Below are positions 29,265 through 39,298 of a DNA stretch of 64,000 nucleotides, in pieces (position 1 is the stretch's first letter; every line of letters starts with the position of its first letter). The stretch spans positions 182,501-246,500 of the forward strand of contig CAJNDS010002824.1 in assembly GCA_905221605.1 (NCBI GenBank), written 5' to 3'. The stretch comes from Symbiodinium natans (lineage: Eukaryota; Sar; Dinophyceae; Suessiales; Symbiodiniaceae). The notes below the pieces were generated by a model. The model did no database searches. It was not told where the DNA came from and saw only the letters and a program-made list of their open reading frames with translations. The position numbers were made by a program, and so were the translations under genes.

Positions 29265-29380
29265 TGAAATTATTAAGAAAAATCTAAAAAAAAACGAAAC
29301 TCCTTGAAACTCCTCGAAACTCCTCGAAACTCCTCGAAACTCCTCGAAACTTCCCCGGACCTGAACCCTTAATAATTTCA
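29265..29380. mobile_element. element H: inverted repeat with internal 10-bp tandem
   Basis: TGAAATTATTAAG and CTTAATAATTTCA are perfect inverted ends. Inside, GAAACTCCTC repeats about six times (29295-29353). Confidence 0.75.
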
Positions 29381-29754
29381 ATAAACCCTTTAAGGCATAG
29401 GGGTTCAGGGCTTAGGGGTTCCGGGGAGTGTTGGGCGTACAGGGTTGAGGGGTTAAGGACTCTGGGACGAAGGTTTGCATAGGGTTTGGTTGTTCAGGCT
29501 TAGGGTTTAGGGTTTGGGGTTTGGGGTTTAGGGTTTAGGGTTTAGGGTGCTTAGTGGTTAGGGCCAGAGGCTTGCGATGTCGGATGCCAGGCTTCGTGGG
29601 TACTTCTAAGCAAGGCTGCCACAGATACAAAGCTGAACGACCTAGGGTTTAGGGTTTAGGGTGGGTTTAGTGTTTAGGGCTTAAGGTTTAGGGTTTAGGG
29701 TTTAGGGTTTAGGGTGTAGGGTTTAGGGTTTAAGTCCTAAGCCCTACACACAAG

Positions 29755-29856
29755 TTAGGATGTTCCCCGATATACTAACAGTCCTTAATAGGGACTATAA
29801 TACGGGGTACCTATAGTCCCCATGAAGGACTGCTAGTATAAGGGGGAACATCCGAA
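29755..29856. mobile_element. family A palindromic element
   Basis: TTAGGATGTTCCCCGATATA .. CTGCTAGTATAAGGGGGAAC then ATCCGAA. Confidence 0.9.
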
Positions 29857-30249
29857 CTCATAACCCTAAACCCAAGACCCCAAACCCTACTCAAAACCCT
29901 GAACCCTCAATCCTACTCACAACCCGGGAAGCTCCATCTGCGCGTGAACCAAGTCGGAACCCCAACCCTCAAACCCCGGAACCCCCCAAACCTCAAGCCG
30001 GAGCTCCAAGCAAAAAAGCAGGGTTTAGGGTTTAGGGCTTAGAGTTTAGGGTTTAGGGTTTAGGCTTCCAAAACCCCCAAACCCTGATCCACCCCCTCCT
30101 CTCCCCCAACAAAAAGCCAAATTAAAATGGGACACATGTTAAGAATAAAACCTATCCCTGAGGATGCCTTCAAGAGTCGAGTTTCTGGGCTTCACAGAGT
30201 TTGGGTTTCGGGGTTTAGGGTTTTGGGTTCAGGGTTCAGAGGCGAGTGG

Positions 30250-30557
30250 GATGGGTTTCTGGAGGTGAAAACCTCCCTCTGTCTCCTTACCCCGGGCTTT
30301 TCCGTGGAGGAACAGGCCACCCACACCGCGTAAACTCATGGACCATAGGCGGTTTCGCACAGGGCATAGGGGCTCTTTTGGGAAAACCCCCCCCCCCCTA
30401 CCCCCCCCCCCACCCCCCCCCCCCTACCCTACCCCCCGCCCCCATTCCGACAATTCTAACCCCCCCCCCCCACCCCCCGAACCGAAACCCAATCCACCAA
30501 ACCCCAAACCTTAAACTTGTTCTCCTGCGGGGTCGGCGGCTTGAGCCGGAGGCTCTT
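30250..30557. mobile_element. element L, copy 3, 5'-truncated
   Basis: Lacks the CCGCCGACCC left end but keeps GGAGGTGAAAACCTCCCT, CACCGCGTAAACTCATGGAC, GGCGGTTTCGCACAGGGCAT, C runs, and the right end GGGGTCGGCGGCTTGAGCCG. Confidence 0.85.
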
Positions 30558-30690
30558 AAATTTAGGGCTTAGCTTCCAAAAGAAACGCTACCCTTCCCTT
30601 AAATCCTAAACCCTAAACCTCCCCCTCCCCAGCCCGTGAGCGTTAAAACTCCAAAGCCTCAGCTTCTAGATAGGGTTTGAGGGCTTTTGG

Positions 30691-30758
30691 TGGGGATTAT
30701 CATAGGGGGGTACTGTCATCCCGATTAAGGACTGCTAGTATAAGGGGGAACATCCCAA
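30691..30758. mobile_element. family A element, left arm missing
   Basis: GGGGATTATCATAGGGGGGT .. CTGCTAGTATAAGGGGGAAC then ATCCCAA. Confidence 0.85.
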
Positions 30759-30952
30759 GTTCAGGGTTTTACTTCAGGGTTTAGGGTTCTATGCCTCGAA
30801 ACCTGGCGCCCAAACCCGTAAAACTTACCCCTATAAACCCTACACCGTTAAACACTAAACCCTAAACCCTAAACCATAAACCCTAAACCCTGAACCCTAA
30901 ATCCTTAAACACTAAACCCTAAACCCTAGGCCCTAAACCCTAAACCGCTCAC

Positions 30953-31015
30953 CTGTGTTTGGCCCAGGCCACGCCATTCCAGTGAAGTTGCATTAACCTT
31001 CGCGCAAGGGGACTT
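30953..31015 (-). CDS. 21-codon internal exon, canonical borders
   Basis: CTGACCGCAG|AAG and AAACACAG|GTGAGC enclose exactly 63 nt (phase 0/0). Reads KSPCAKVNATSLEWRGLGQT then Q. Confidence 0.7.
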
Positions 31016-31108
31016 CTGCGGTCAGAGCTACGGTCCCTCAAACCTGCCCAGAAAGGTTTGTGGGTTCAGGGTTTAGAGTTCAGGGTTCAGGGTTTAGGGT
31101 TTAGGGTT

Positions 31109-31205
31109 GGGGGTTTACGATATTAGGGTACCTTATTGGGGTCCTTACGATAAGGGGATCCTACTATTTTGGGGTCTATATTGGGGGTCATATCGCAAAC
31201 CCCCC
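31109..31205. mobile_element. family C palindromic element
   Basis: GGGGGTTTACGATATTAGGG .. GGATCCTACTATTTTGGGGT .. CATATCGCAAACCCCCC. Confidence 0.85.
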
Positions 31206-31335
31206 ATGTCAGCATATGCTGTCGTTCCCTTCCGCGGTGCCAACACCATTACTGCGTTGTGACCTCAACTATCCTACTTACAAGCTCGGATATGACTAGT
31301 AGGCGGGAGATGCGGAACGTACAGTTTTACAGCCC
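31206..31335 (-). CDS. possible exon pair
   Basis: Minus strand reads CTFRISRLLVISEL to GTAAGTAGG, then about 30 nt later after AACGCAG reads NGVGTAEGNDSIC and TGA. The implied 30-nt intron is very short, so this is tentative. Confidence 0.35.
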
Positions 31336-31370
31336 AAAACCCTACACCCTAAACTACCCTGGGTTTCCCA

Positions 31371-31466
31371 ATGCCAACATTGAAACTCGCGGTTCCTTGC
31401 GAACCTCAACACGAGGAGATCTATGAGAAGCCTGCAGTCAACATGAACTTCTACATCAGACTGAAG
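31371..31466 (+). CDS. exon, 32 codons, begins with ATG
   Basis: MPTLKLAVPCEPQHEEIYEK then PAVNMNFYIRLK, ending at CTGAAG|GTTTGGGG. The frame is open a few codons upstream. Could be a first coding exon. Confidence 0.65.
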
Positions 31467-31789
31467 GTTTGGGGCTTAGGACTTAGGGCTTGGGGGTTTA
31501 GGGTTTAGGGTTACCCTAGAGCCTAAACCCTAAAACTTCCTTGACCCCAACCTGCCACGCGTAGGCCCTTTCCTTGCCCCGTAAACTCATGATAACCAAC
31601 ATACGTTCGCAGAAACCCACAAAAAGATGCCCTAATATTTGATAAGCCCCCATCCCTGAACCCTATACTTCCTAAACCCTAAGTCAAAATTTAGCGTTTA
31701 GGGTTTAGGGTTTAGGGTTGAGTTTAGGGCCCCAAACCCTGAACTTTAAACCCTAATCCCTAAACCCGCAACCCTAAGCCCCGCACAGC

Positions 31790-31880
31790 CCTAAGGCCCG
31801 TGGCGCCTGTGGTTGGTTCAGGCCCTGGCAGTCCAGCGAACCTCCTGAAACCTCCGCAGGCTTCGGGGGTGTCAAGCCTA
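31790..31880. CDS. exon-like island, strand undecided
   Basis: Plus after CCTAAG: ARGACGWFRPWQSSEPPETS. Minus: LDTPEACGGFRRFAGLPGPE. Both open. Confidence 0.35.
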
Positions 31881-32084
31881 AACCCTAAACCCTGAACCCT
31901 GAACCCTAAACCCTGAACCCTGAACCCTGAACCCTAAACCCTAAACCCTAAACCCTGAAACTTACTTCCCTAAACAGTAGGGCCTGGGGCTCAAGGTGTA
32001 GGGTTGAGGGTTTAGGGCTGAGGGTTGAGGGTTTAAGGTTTAGGGCTTGGGGAGCACGAAAGCGCATCCCCCCCCCCCCTCAAC

Positions 32085-32460
32085 ACTGCAGGGCGTTTAG
32101 CATATCAGGGTCTTTAGTGTACTGCTTGGGGTCTGGGGCTGGCTTGATTAACCACAAGGTACCATGAGACTCCAATGGCCGTAGATCTGTATGCCTAAGA
32201 GCATTTCAGTAGTCGTAAGATCTTCCCGAGCTCAGTCGCGCACAAACACCTCCAAAACCCTGCCTTACAGTCATAACTCCATGCACGGCACATTCTAAGG
32301 AACAACAGGCTTCTGTCCTAGCGGGGGGGAGGGGGAGTTCATGAAAAAGAGGAGTCTAGGGCTTTTTTGAAGGGTTCAGTTCCCGCCCTGAGCCCAAGAC
32401 TACATCCTCTTGTCAGCTGGAAGCCGATCTAAATCCGGGGCCCATTTTTTGTTTACGTAG
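32085..32460. other. unique spacer
   Basis: Largely free of telomere repeats but broken by stops in every frame examined; nothing recognised. Confidence 0.4.
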
Positions 32461-32529
32461 GGTTTTAGGGCTTTCCGGTTTAGGGTTTCGGGTCTAAGTC
32501 TAGGGCGACTGGGGGTGTACGGTTAGGGT

Positions 32530-32636
32530 TGTCCGGGCCCGAATTTGGAACCAACCAGGGGTTGGCCTTGGCAAGGCAGCTATCGCCCAGCCCCCATGGC
32601 ATGGGGGGCACGTTTTGGTCTGGCGGCCGCTGCACC
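32530..32636 (-). CDS. internal exon, unknown gene
   Basis: From GGTCTCAG|G: VQRPPDQNVPPMPWGLGDSC then LAKANPWLVPNSGPDNP. Proline-rich, natural composition; donor unclear. Confidence 0.6.
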
Positions 32637-32989
32637 CTGAGACCCTTAAAGCCTTTAAAACCCTAAACCCTAAACCCTGAAACCCATAAACCCTTAAATT
32701 CCAGCCTTAAACCCTTAAACCCTTAAACAATAATTAAACCCAAACCCCTAAACCAACATATGTTTGGGCACCAGTAGTTGCTGCGCTTCGGCTCACCCGC
32801 TGCACCCGGGCCATGTAAAGTTTTGGGGGCTAGGATTCAGAGCAGGGTCGAGCAATCAGGCGGAAAGGCTGAAAGGGTGCAGGGTTTAGGGTTCAGGGTT
32901 TAGGAATGACTTAGGGTCTGAAAGGGACAGCCGTGAAAACTAAAGTCTCCGAACCCTAAACCCTAAACCCTAAATCCTAAACCCTAAAG

Positions 32990-33085
32990 ATGTCGAAGCT
33001 TGAAGGTTACGGTGCTTGCGTGGTATTGGTTTCTGCACCTGGCCTGAGTGAGCAAGCCGGTGGCCACGGACGGAGAGATTTCAGG
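32990..33085 (+). CDS. exon, 32 codons, begins with ATG
   Basis: After CCTAAAG: MSKLEGYGACVVLVSAPGLS then EQAGGHGRRDFR, ending TTCAGG|GTTTAGGG. A membrane-like short stretch (ACVVLVSAPG) near the start. Confidence 0.65.
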
Positions 33086-33096
33086 GTTTAGGGTTC

Positions 33097-33226
33097 AGGG
33101 TCTTGCTCAGCGGCAGCAATCAAGAGTCATAGGGACTGCTGCCGATGGAGCACGGACACTTGCCATAAGAATAAGAATGGTCCGTGCGAAATAAGAAGCA
33201 CAACAGTGCCGAACGTTCTAATCTGA
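33097..33226 (+). CDS. 3' terminal exon, cysteine-rich
   Basis: After GGGTTCAG|GG: SCSAAAIKSHRDCCRWSTDT then CHKNKNGPCEIRSTTVPNVL I and TGA. Five cysteines; a second frame (RQQSRVIGTAADGARTLAIR) is open too. Confidence 0.5.
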
Positions 33227-33380
33227 CAGAGATATACTGATATACACCAACCCCGAACCCTGAACCCCAACCCTAAACCCTAAACCCTAAGCCCTAAACC
33301 CTAAACCCGAACTCTAAACCCTAAACCCTAACCAGCAATGAAGCCCGCGTCTGTGGGTATTAAACCCGCCTGAGGGGCTG

Positions 33381-33524
33381 CTTGGAGGTTCATGGTACTT
33401 ATTAACGCATCATCACTGTACTGAAAACCCAACAAAAACCATATAAGGGCACTTAAGGGGCTTATGTGAGTGGCTTATAAGCGCAATTATGATGGGTTGA
33501 GTTACGTGCCATGAACCTCCAAGT
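33381..33524. mobile_element. family B palindromic element, full copy
   Basis: CTTGGAGGTTCATGGTACTT .. GGGCACTTAAGGGGCTTATG .. CCATGAACCTCCAAGT. Confidence 0.9.
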
Positions 33525-33651
33525 AGCAGACTGGGCACTGCCGGAAGATAAGTTTAGCTGATTTTTTCCAAGTGTCCCTAAGTTTCGCGGGTAAGGTACA
33601 GGGGCCTCTTTGCTTTCAGGCTGAAGGTTTAAGGTTCAGGGCTCAGGGCCA

Positions 33652-33797
33652 ACATACCCCGTATCCGAATCCTAGACGCGAATCTCTCAGGCCCTACAAC
33701 TTCCACCGGTTTTTGTCCCTGCCCGCGGTTCGCAGCCAGTCGCTACGGCCGAGATCCAGCAGAAATGGATGCCTCAGGTTTCAGCGAAAGCTCATGG
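33652..33797 (+). CDS. exon, unknown gene
   Basis: 49 codons: IPRIRILDANLSGPTTSTGF then CPCPRFAASRYGRDPAEMDA and SGFSESSW to GTAGTA. A second plus frame (SLRPYNFHRFLSLPAVRSQS, ending KK and TAA) overlaps it. Confidence 0.55.
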
Positions 33798-33829
33798 GTA
33801 GTAAAAAGTAAGGGTTCTATGACTTATAT

Positions 33830-34104
33830 GATGACACATATGATGCAATGTACCAGAAGGTTATATGACAACGTGTACCTGAAGTAGGGTTTATGTGACG
33901 ACGTGTGCCTTCAAGAGCGTATGTGATGACTTGTACCTTGGGGTAGAGTTACACGAAGATGTGTACCTTGAGCAGGGCTACATGTGCAGCTTTCTTGCTT
34001 GCATCCCTGCCTACCAGAAAGCTCAACACTCCCTATCTGAGAGGAATGCTCGTACTCCTCATCACATGATGAGGAAATTCCATTCCTGCATTCAAGAGCC
34101 TTGA
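33830..34104 (+). CDS. repeat-containing exon with 10-residue units
   Basis: A 30-bp unit (about TATGTGACGACGTGTACCTT plus GAAGTAGGGT) is tandemly repeated 4-5 times, encoding Y-D-D-V-Y-L-type decapeptides. Units early in the tract are out of frame or contain a stop; from about 33895 the frame reads VCDDLYLGVELHEDVYLEQG then YMCSFLACIPAYQKAQHSLS .. RKFHSCIQEP and TGA. Confidence 0.55.
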
Positions 34105-34267
34105 GCCCAAACCCGAAATCTTTACTTTAATTCTTAACCCTTAACGAAGAAGCACTTCGCTGCCTAAGGACCTTCAACCAGGGGAAGAAGTGGCTTTAAG
34201 CGATGAATGGGATTTAGCCGCTCAAGGATTCAGAGTATCAGTCGTTTGGTTTTTTGCTCTTTTTGTT

Positions 34268-34397
34268 TGGGGGGGGGGGGGGGGGGGGGGGGTGGGGTTG
34301 GGGGGTGGGGGGGTGGAGGCGGGGGGGGTGGGGTCGGGGGGGGGGGCGCGGGGGGGGCGGGGGGGGCGGGCGTGGGGCGCCGGGGGGGGGGGGGGGA
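34268..34397. repeat. G-run tract
   Basis: Almost pure G with T and C interruptions. All ORFs here are poly-Gly or poly-Pro artefacts. Similar but shorter runs: 34790-34808, 35071-35098, 39333-39366, 39439-39450. Confidence 0.95.
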
Positions 34398-34621
34398 GCC
34401 CCAAACTCTCCATCCAAACCCGAAGCCTCTACTCGCTCACCGGCACTTGAAGTTATACCTAATACCACGACAACTTTCCGGCTTCTCACCTGAATCATCA
34501 CTACCCCCTGAAACCTCCAAGGATACCGTCAACCCTAAAACCGCCCTCCAGCTGCATGGGCTATCATACCCTATGAACTCCTTAAAAAGGCCCTTGTAGC
34601 CCTAAACCCTAAACCCTAAAC

Positions 34622-34690
34622 CTCCAAGTCAAGTCGCCCTTGAAAACAGCTTTGGCTGGGTCTCAGATGCTTTCCACCTCAGCTCAGGGC
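34622..34690 (+). CDS. internal exon, unknown gene
   Basis: Reads QVALENSFGWVSDAFHLSSG then LL between CCCTAAA text and TTTAGGG text. Borders unclear. Confidence 0.5.
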
Positions 34691-35099
34691 TTCTAGGATT
34701 TTGGGTTTAGGGTTTAGGGTTTAGGGTTTAGGGTTCAGGTTTTAAGGCTCTTAAGATGTCGGGTTTGAGGAGTTTTCGGAGTTTGGGGGGGGTGGGGGGG
34801 GGGGGGGGTTTACGGGTTTTAAGGGCTGAAGGGTTTAAGGGTTTAGGGGTTTCAGGAGTTTTCGGGGTTTTGGGGTTTAAGGGTTTGAGGGTTTAAGGGT
34901 TTAAGGGGCTTAGGGGTTTAAAGGGTTTGGGGGTTTAAGGGTTTAAGGGATGCAGGGTGTAGGAAGACGAGCTTGGGTCCGTAAAAGGTTTCAGATTTTG
35001 AGGCTTAGGGTTGTGTCATACAGTGGCCTCTTCAATTAGAGTGGGTACCTGGTCAATTCTATTTTCCAAGGCGGGGGGGGGGGGGGGGGGGGGGGGGGA

Positions 35100-35490
35100 G
35101 GGAAATTATTGGTAACTACCAAAACCTGACACCCTAACCCCTGAACCCTAAACCCTACACCCTGACACCCTAAACCCCGAAACCCTACACCCTGACGCCC
35201 AAAACCCCGAAACCCTACACCCTGACACCCTAAATCCCCAAACCCTAAACCCTGACACCCTGTAACCCCCTAAACCCCTACACCCTGACACCCTAAACCC
35301 CTAAACCCTAAACCCTAGCCCTGACACCCTGGCACCCTAAACCCCAAACCCTAAACCCTACACCCTGACACCCTGTAAACCCCTAAACCCCTACACCCTG
35401 ACAACCTAAACCCTGAACCCTAAACCCTAAACTCCTAAACCCTAAACTCCTAAACCCTAAACCCTAAACTCCTAAACCCTAAACCCTAAA
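35100..35490. repeat. CCCTAAA array with CACCCTGA derivative
   Basis: ACCCTGACACCCTAAACCCC-type units, about 390 bp, a local higher-order variant. Confidence 0.9.
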
Positions 35491-35499
35491 CCCCACTTG

Positions 35500-35836
35500 T
35501 CATGGGCTCCGGACACACAAGCAGTGCAAATTAATTGAGTCTGAGAAGCGGATGATGGCATCATCCAGCAAGCCCTGGAACTTGTTGTCGTCTGGGTTCT
35601 TGTAAAGCAAGTCCCGGATCAGGTCCGGCATCTGATGCTTCAGATGAGGGAAGGAAGCCTGTCGATCGAGACCTGTGAGTGTCCTCTGCCGTGGCAATAC
35701 CAGGACCAATGCTGACTTCGTCCGGGTGATCCTCCACAGCCTCGTTCTCTTTCTCCTCACTTGGCGCCGGCTCGGCCGAGGGCGGCGCAACGGGGGGGAG
35801 GGCTGACTTCTCTTTGGCCTCTTGCATGAGTCTCAC
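35500..35836 (-). CDS. coding segment with a frame change
   Basis: First block: MQEAKEKSALPPVAPPSAEP .. SEEKENEAVEDHPDEVSIGP .. ATAEDT (35690-35830). Second block, in another frame: GLDRQASFPHLKHQMPDLIR .. LLYKNPDDNKFQGLLDDAII .. RFSDSINLHCL. The switch is at 35680-35690 with ACTCACAG|GT there. Either the first block is intronic by coincidence or a small indel separates them. First half disordered and acidic, second half helical. Confidence 0.6.
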
Positions 35837-35913
35837 CCCAACCCTAAACCCTAAACTCCCAAACCCTAAACCCTAAACCCCTAAGCCCGAAACCCTAAAC
35901 CCAAAGCTCTGGA

Positions 35914-35986
35914 AATTTTCTGCTGAGAAGCTGGGGGTCCGGGTGGCGGAGGCGGCCTGGGCGGGGGTCGGGCTTCGGCTTCTATG
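35914..35986 (-). CDS. proline-rich upstream exon
   Basis: Minus strand reads IEAEARPPPRPPPPPGPPAS then QQKISRAL; same strand and style as the 35500-35836 segment. The plus strand (AEKLGVRVAEAAWAGVGLRL) is also open. Confidence 0.4.
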
Positions 35987-36217
35987 AGGGTTCAGGGTTT
36001 TAGGGTTTAGGGCTTAGGGTTACGGGTGTGGTTTTTTAGGGTTTAGGGTTTAGGGTGTAGGGTTAAGGGTTTAGGGTTTTGGGTGTAGTGTTTAGGGTTC
36101 AATGTTTCAAGAGTTTTGGGCTTTGTGCGCTGTGGGGTTTGGGGTTGGGTTGTTGGGGTTTGGGGCTCAGCGGGCTTCTGTTTGATGGCCCTTTAGTGTT
36201 TTGGGATTGGGGTTTAG

Positions 36218-36227
36218 GGTTTAGGGT

Positions 36228-36266
<39 letters not shown>

Positions 36267-36291
36267 GGTTGGGGGTTGAGGGTCGAGGGTG

Positions 36292-36329
<38 letters not shown>

Positions 36330-36345
36330 GGTTTAGGGTTTAGGG
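36218..36345. repeat. GTTGAGG variant array
   Basis: About 16 GTTGAGG units. Confidence 0.95.
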
Positions 36346-37021
36346 AGTTTATTCTAGGGAGTTGGGGTTTTGGCCATTGGGTTTTGAGGTTTGGGTGGGT
36401 CCTTAAGATATAAAGCTCAGAGTCGGAAGGTCGTTTTGCTGGGGTTGGCGGTTCACGGTTCACGGTTCAAGGAGTTTATCGATGCAGGGTTTTGGTACTT
36501 CGGGGTTTAGGGTTTTTAGCGTGGTTGGGGTTATCAGATTCTAGGGTCTTGGGGGTCAGGATTTGAAGTTTGCAGTTTCGGGCTTTTGAAGTTTGGGGGG
36601 TGACATTGGGGTTTACGGCTTAAGATCCTACGCCAACAGAGAAGAGCTGCACCATGCGCACACGAACCACGAACAGACAACTCTGAACCACCACTCACCC
36701 AAAACCCTAGGCCCTTGAAGCAGAAACAATAAAAGAGCAAATCCCAAAAAAAAAATCTAGAACCAACCCCCCCCCCCCCCACGCGAACTACCCGCAACAG
36801 GGACTACAGAGCCCTAAACCCTAAACCCTAAACCCGAAACCTAAACCCTAAACCCTAAACCCTAAACCCTAAACCCTAAACCCTAAACCCTAAACCCTCA
36901 GTCTAGGGCTGAGAGCTGACGAAGGGTTTGGGTTTAGAGCTGGAAAAAAACCCTCGTCTCATCTCAGGGCCGGGCGGCGGATCTTCAACCTTAGGCTGAA
37001 AACGATGAAGGGGTTTAGGGC

Positions 37022-37370
37022 TCATGGGTTTAGGGTTTAGGATTTAGGGTTTAGGGTTTAGGGTTTAGGGTTTAGGGTTTAGGGTTTAGGCTTTAGGCTT
37101 TAGGCTTTAGGGTTTAGGGTTTAGGGTTTAGGGTTTAGGGTTTAGGGTTTAGGCTTTAGGCTTTAGGCTTTAGGCTTTAGGCTTTAGGCTTTAGGCTTTA
37201 GGCTTTAGGCTTTAGGGTTTAGGGTTTAGGGTTTAGGGTTTAGGGTTTAGGCTTTAGGCTTTAGGCTTTAGGCTTTAGGCTTTAGGGTTTAGGGTTGAGG
37301 GTTGAAGGTTTAGGGTTTAGGCTTGAGGGTTGAAGGTTTAGGGTTTAGGCTTTAGGGTTTAGGGTTTGGG
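37022..37370. repeat. alternating TTTAGGG and CTTTAGG blocks
   Basis: Homogeneous blocks of CTTTAGG (3, 9 and 5 units) alternate with blocks of TTTAGGG, a pattern of segmental amplification. The same variant occurs at 39612-39660 and 58982-59010. Confidence 0.95.
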
Positions 37371-37422
37371 GGATTTCGTGGCTTAGGATTGTTAGGGCTT
37401 TGGGTTCAGGACCTCAAGGTAC

Positions 37423-37473
37423 CTGTCGGCGTTCATTTGTGTTGTGGGTGCGTTGCTTGTGGGTGAACAAGCC
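37423..37473 (-). CDS. 17-codon internal exon
   Basis: TTTAG|GGC and CGACAG|GTACCTTG bound exactly 51 nt. Reads GLFTHKQRTHNTNERRQ. Phase 0/0. Confidence 0.65.
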
Positions 37474-37506
37474 CTAAACCCTAAACCCTAAACCCTAAAC
37501 CGCTGG

Positions 37507-37590
37507 CTTCAGCCGGGGATGGCCAATAACGTAAGGATCTCCGGGGAGATGGGGGCTGTGACATCCTCCTGGCTGCTGAGCGACATATCG
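37507..37590. CDS. exon-like island, strand undecided
   Basis: Minus: MSLSSQEDVTAPISPEILTL then LAIPG, TGA. Plus: RWLQPGMANNVRISGEMGAV. Both plausible. Confidence 0.45.
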
Positions 37591-37654
37591 ACACACCTGT
37601 GCTTTTGGGGTGCAGGGTTTTGGGTTTAGGGTTTAGGGTTTTTTTTACTGGAAT

Positions 37655-37945
37655 CACCTTTTTACGGGCGGAACGTCAGCGTTCTCCAGACGTGAAACAA
37701 AGACACGACCACCCCCTCCATCCGGACCATCTCCCACTCCAGCTCGCCATGGAGGTCCTCCCGTTGATATCAAGCATCGTCATCAGACACCTCCACAATC
37801 GTCTTGTCGACCCCCACGGACGTAGAAGAGCCCCCCACAGATGTCGAAGAGCTCAAGGGCGGCGTAGGAAGACCAGCAACCCCCAAGCCATCACCAAGAC
37901 CACCACCACGAGCACGAGGGCAATGAAGGCTCCCCCACGGAGTTG
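37655..37945 (-). CDS. possible exons
   Basis: A minus frame reads ARGGGLGDGLGVAGLPTPPL then SSSTSVGGSSTSVGVDKTIV and EVSDDDA, TGA (37770-37945); a second (GGPPWRAGVGDGPDGGGGRV FVSRLENADVPPVKR written in parts) lies at 37655-37770. Frame choice uncertain. Confidence 0.35.
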
Positions 37946-38059
37946 GGGTTAAGGGTTTAGGGTCAAGGGTTTAGGGTTTAGGGTTTAGGGTTTAGGGTTT
38001 AGCCCCAACCCCACAGGGGACGGGGTTTTCGTTTTGGGGGGTTTGGGGTTCACGGTTTT

Positions 38060-38215
38060 CAGGGGAAGCGAATGCCGGACGCCGAGCACCGAGCCACGGC
38101 ATTGGTTGCTGGCAGCATCTGGATTTCCCGCACGGCGCGCCAGTCGACCTGGACGCGGTACGAAGCTTTTCAAGGTCCCGGAACCCGGCTCCAAAACCCA
38201 AAACTGACCCTCACA
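38060..38215. CDS. exon-like island, strand undecided
   Basis: Plus: GEANAGRRAPSHGIGCWQHL then DFPHGAPVDLDAVRSF. Minus: TLKSFVPRPGRLARRAGNPD. Both open. Confidence 0.35.
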
Positions 38216-38520
38216 AGCCAACCTCGCCCTTAAGCCCCAGAACCTCAGCCCCAAACCTTAAAGCCCTCAAGGCAACCCCTAAACTCGGCTAAAATCTCAG
38301 ACCCTGACCCCCCAACTCCGTGAACCCTGAGCCCCTGAGCCCCCAACTCCCTGCACCTGAAGCCGTGAACCTCTAACTCCCTGAACCCCAAGCCCTTCAA
38401 CATCCCTCAAAAAATCGCGAGCTCCAGACATTGATACTCAAAACAAGGGGGCGCATAAACCCTTAAGAGGCCCTATGCAAGCACGCCCTGAGGACCCCAA
38501 GCCCGAATGCCGAAGGCCCC

Positions 38521-38680
38521 CACCCCCTAAACCCTAAACCCTAAACCCTAAACCCTAAAACCCTAAAACCCTAATACCCTAAAACCCTAAAACCCTAAAA
38601 CCCTAAAACCCTAAAACCCTAAAACCCTAAAACCCGAAACCCTAAAACCCTAAAACTCTAAAACCCTAAAACCCCAAAAC
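38521..38680. repeat. CCCTAAA then 8-mer CCCTAAAA array
   Basis: Four heptamers followed by about a dozen CCCTAAAA octamers. On the minus strand it follows the RING exon. Confidence 0.95.
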
Positions 38681-38755
38681 CCTCCTCCCCGCGCCTCTGA
38701 GCGGCAGATGGGGCAGGTCTTCCGCCGGTCTTTGAGGTCCTGGACCTGGTCGGCC
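38681..38755 (-). CDS. RING-H2 finger gene, exon 3 of the RING
   Basis: Acceptor TTTAG|G (alternative CCAG|GTC at 38746). Reads ADQVQDLKDRRKTCPICRSE then ARGGG. CPIC is the last zinc-binding Cys pair of a RING finger. It completes the ligands supplied by the exons at 39238 and 40215. RING proteins act as E3 ubiquitin ligases; the substrate cannot be told. Donor GG|GTTTTGG leads into the CCCTAAAA array. Confidence 0.75.
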
Positions 38756-39237
38756 CTAAACCCTAAACCCTAAACCCTAAACCCTAAACCCTAAACCCTA
38801 GTCAAGGGTTTTTGGGTTTGAGTTTTGGGGTTTGGGGTTTTGGGTTTAGGGTTTAGGGTTTGGGGTGCAGGGTGTAGGGTGCAAGGGTTTAGGGTCTGGG
38901 AAGTTTCGGGTTCCGGGTTTTGGGAAGTTTGGGGTTTGGAATTTGGGTTGCTTGTTAGTTTGGTCTACTGGGTTTTCCCCAAAACTTTACCAAGATTGGC
39001 ATAAACCCTGGACCCTAGAACGTCCGCAAGGCCCCAAACCCAATCTAAGGCTGGCACCCTACCCCCCAACACCCACCCCTAAACTCTACACCCTAAGCCC
39101 TTGGACCCAAATTCATGGGGTGCCAGGTAGTGCTTAGTAACCCTAAACCTTGAAGCCTAAAATCATCGTCAACCTCAACCCTAAACTAGTCAGGCCACAA
39201 CTGCCGAACCTTGAACCACTGCGAGCCCAAAAAAGGC

Positions 39238-39298
39238 CCCGGCGCAGGCGCCGTGGAAGCGATGGCCACAAGGCAGCTGCACCACTGGGATTGCGGGC
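39238..39298 (-). CDS. RING-H2 finger gene, exon 2 of the RING
   Basis: From TCTCCCAG|G the minus strand reads PAIPVVQLPCGHRFHGACAG. The signature L-P-C-G-H-x-F-H-x-x-C gives Cys, His, His, Cys in RING-H2 spacing. Donor candidates are GC sites at 39237 (GGG|GCC) or 39226 (TTTTGG|GCTCGC); the first fits exon 3 from CAG|GTC in phase, the second fits TTTAG|G. The opposite strand is open too (KKAPAQAPWKRWPQG) but the motif decides for minus. Confidence 0.75.

Noticed and set aside
34190-34501. Gly- and Pro-rich ORFs
   Set aside because: G-run artefacts.
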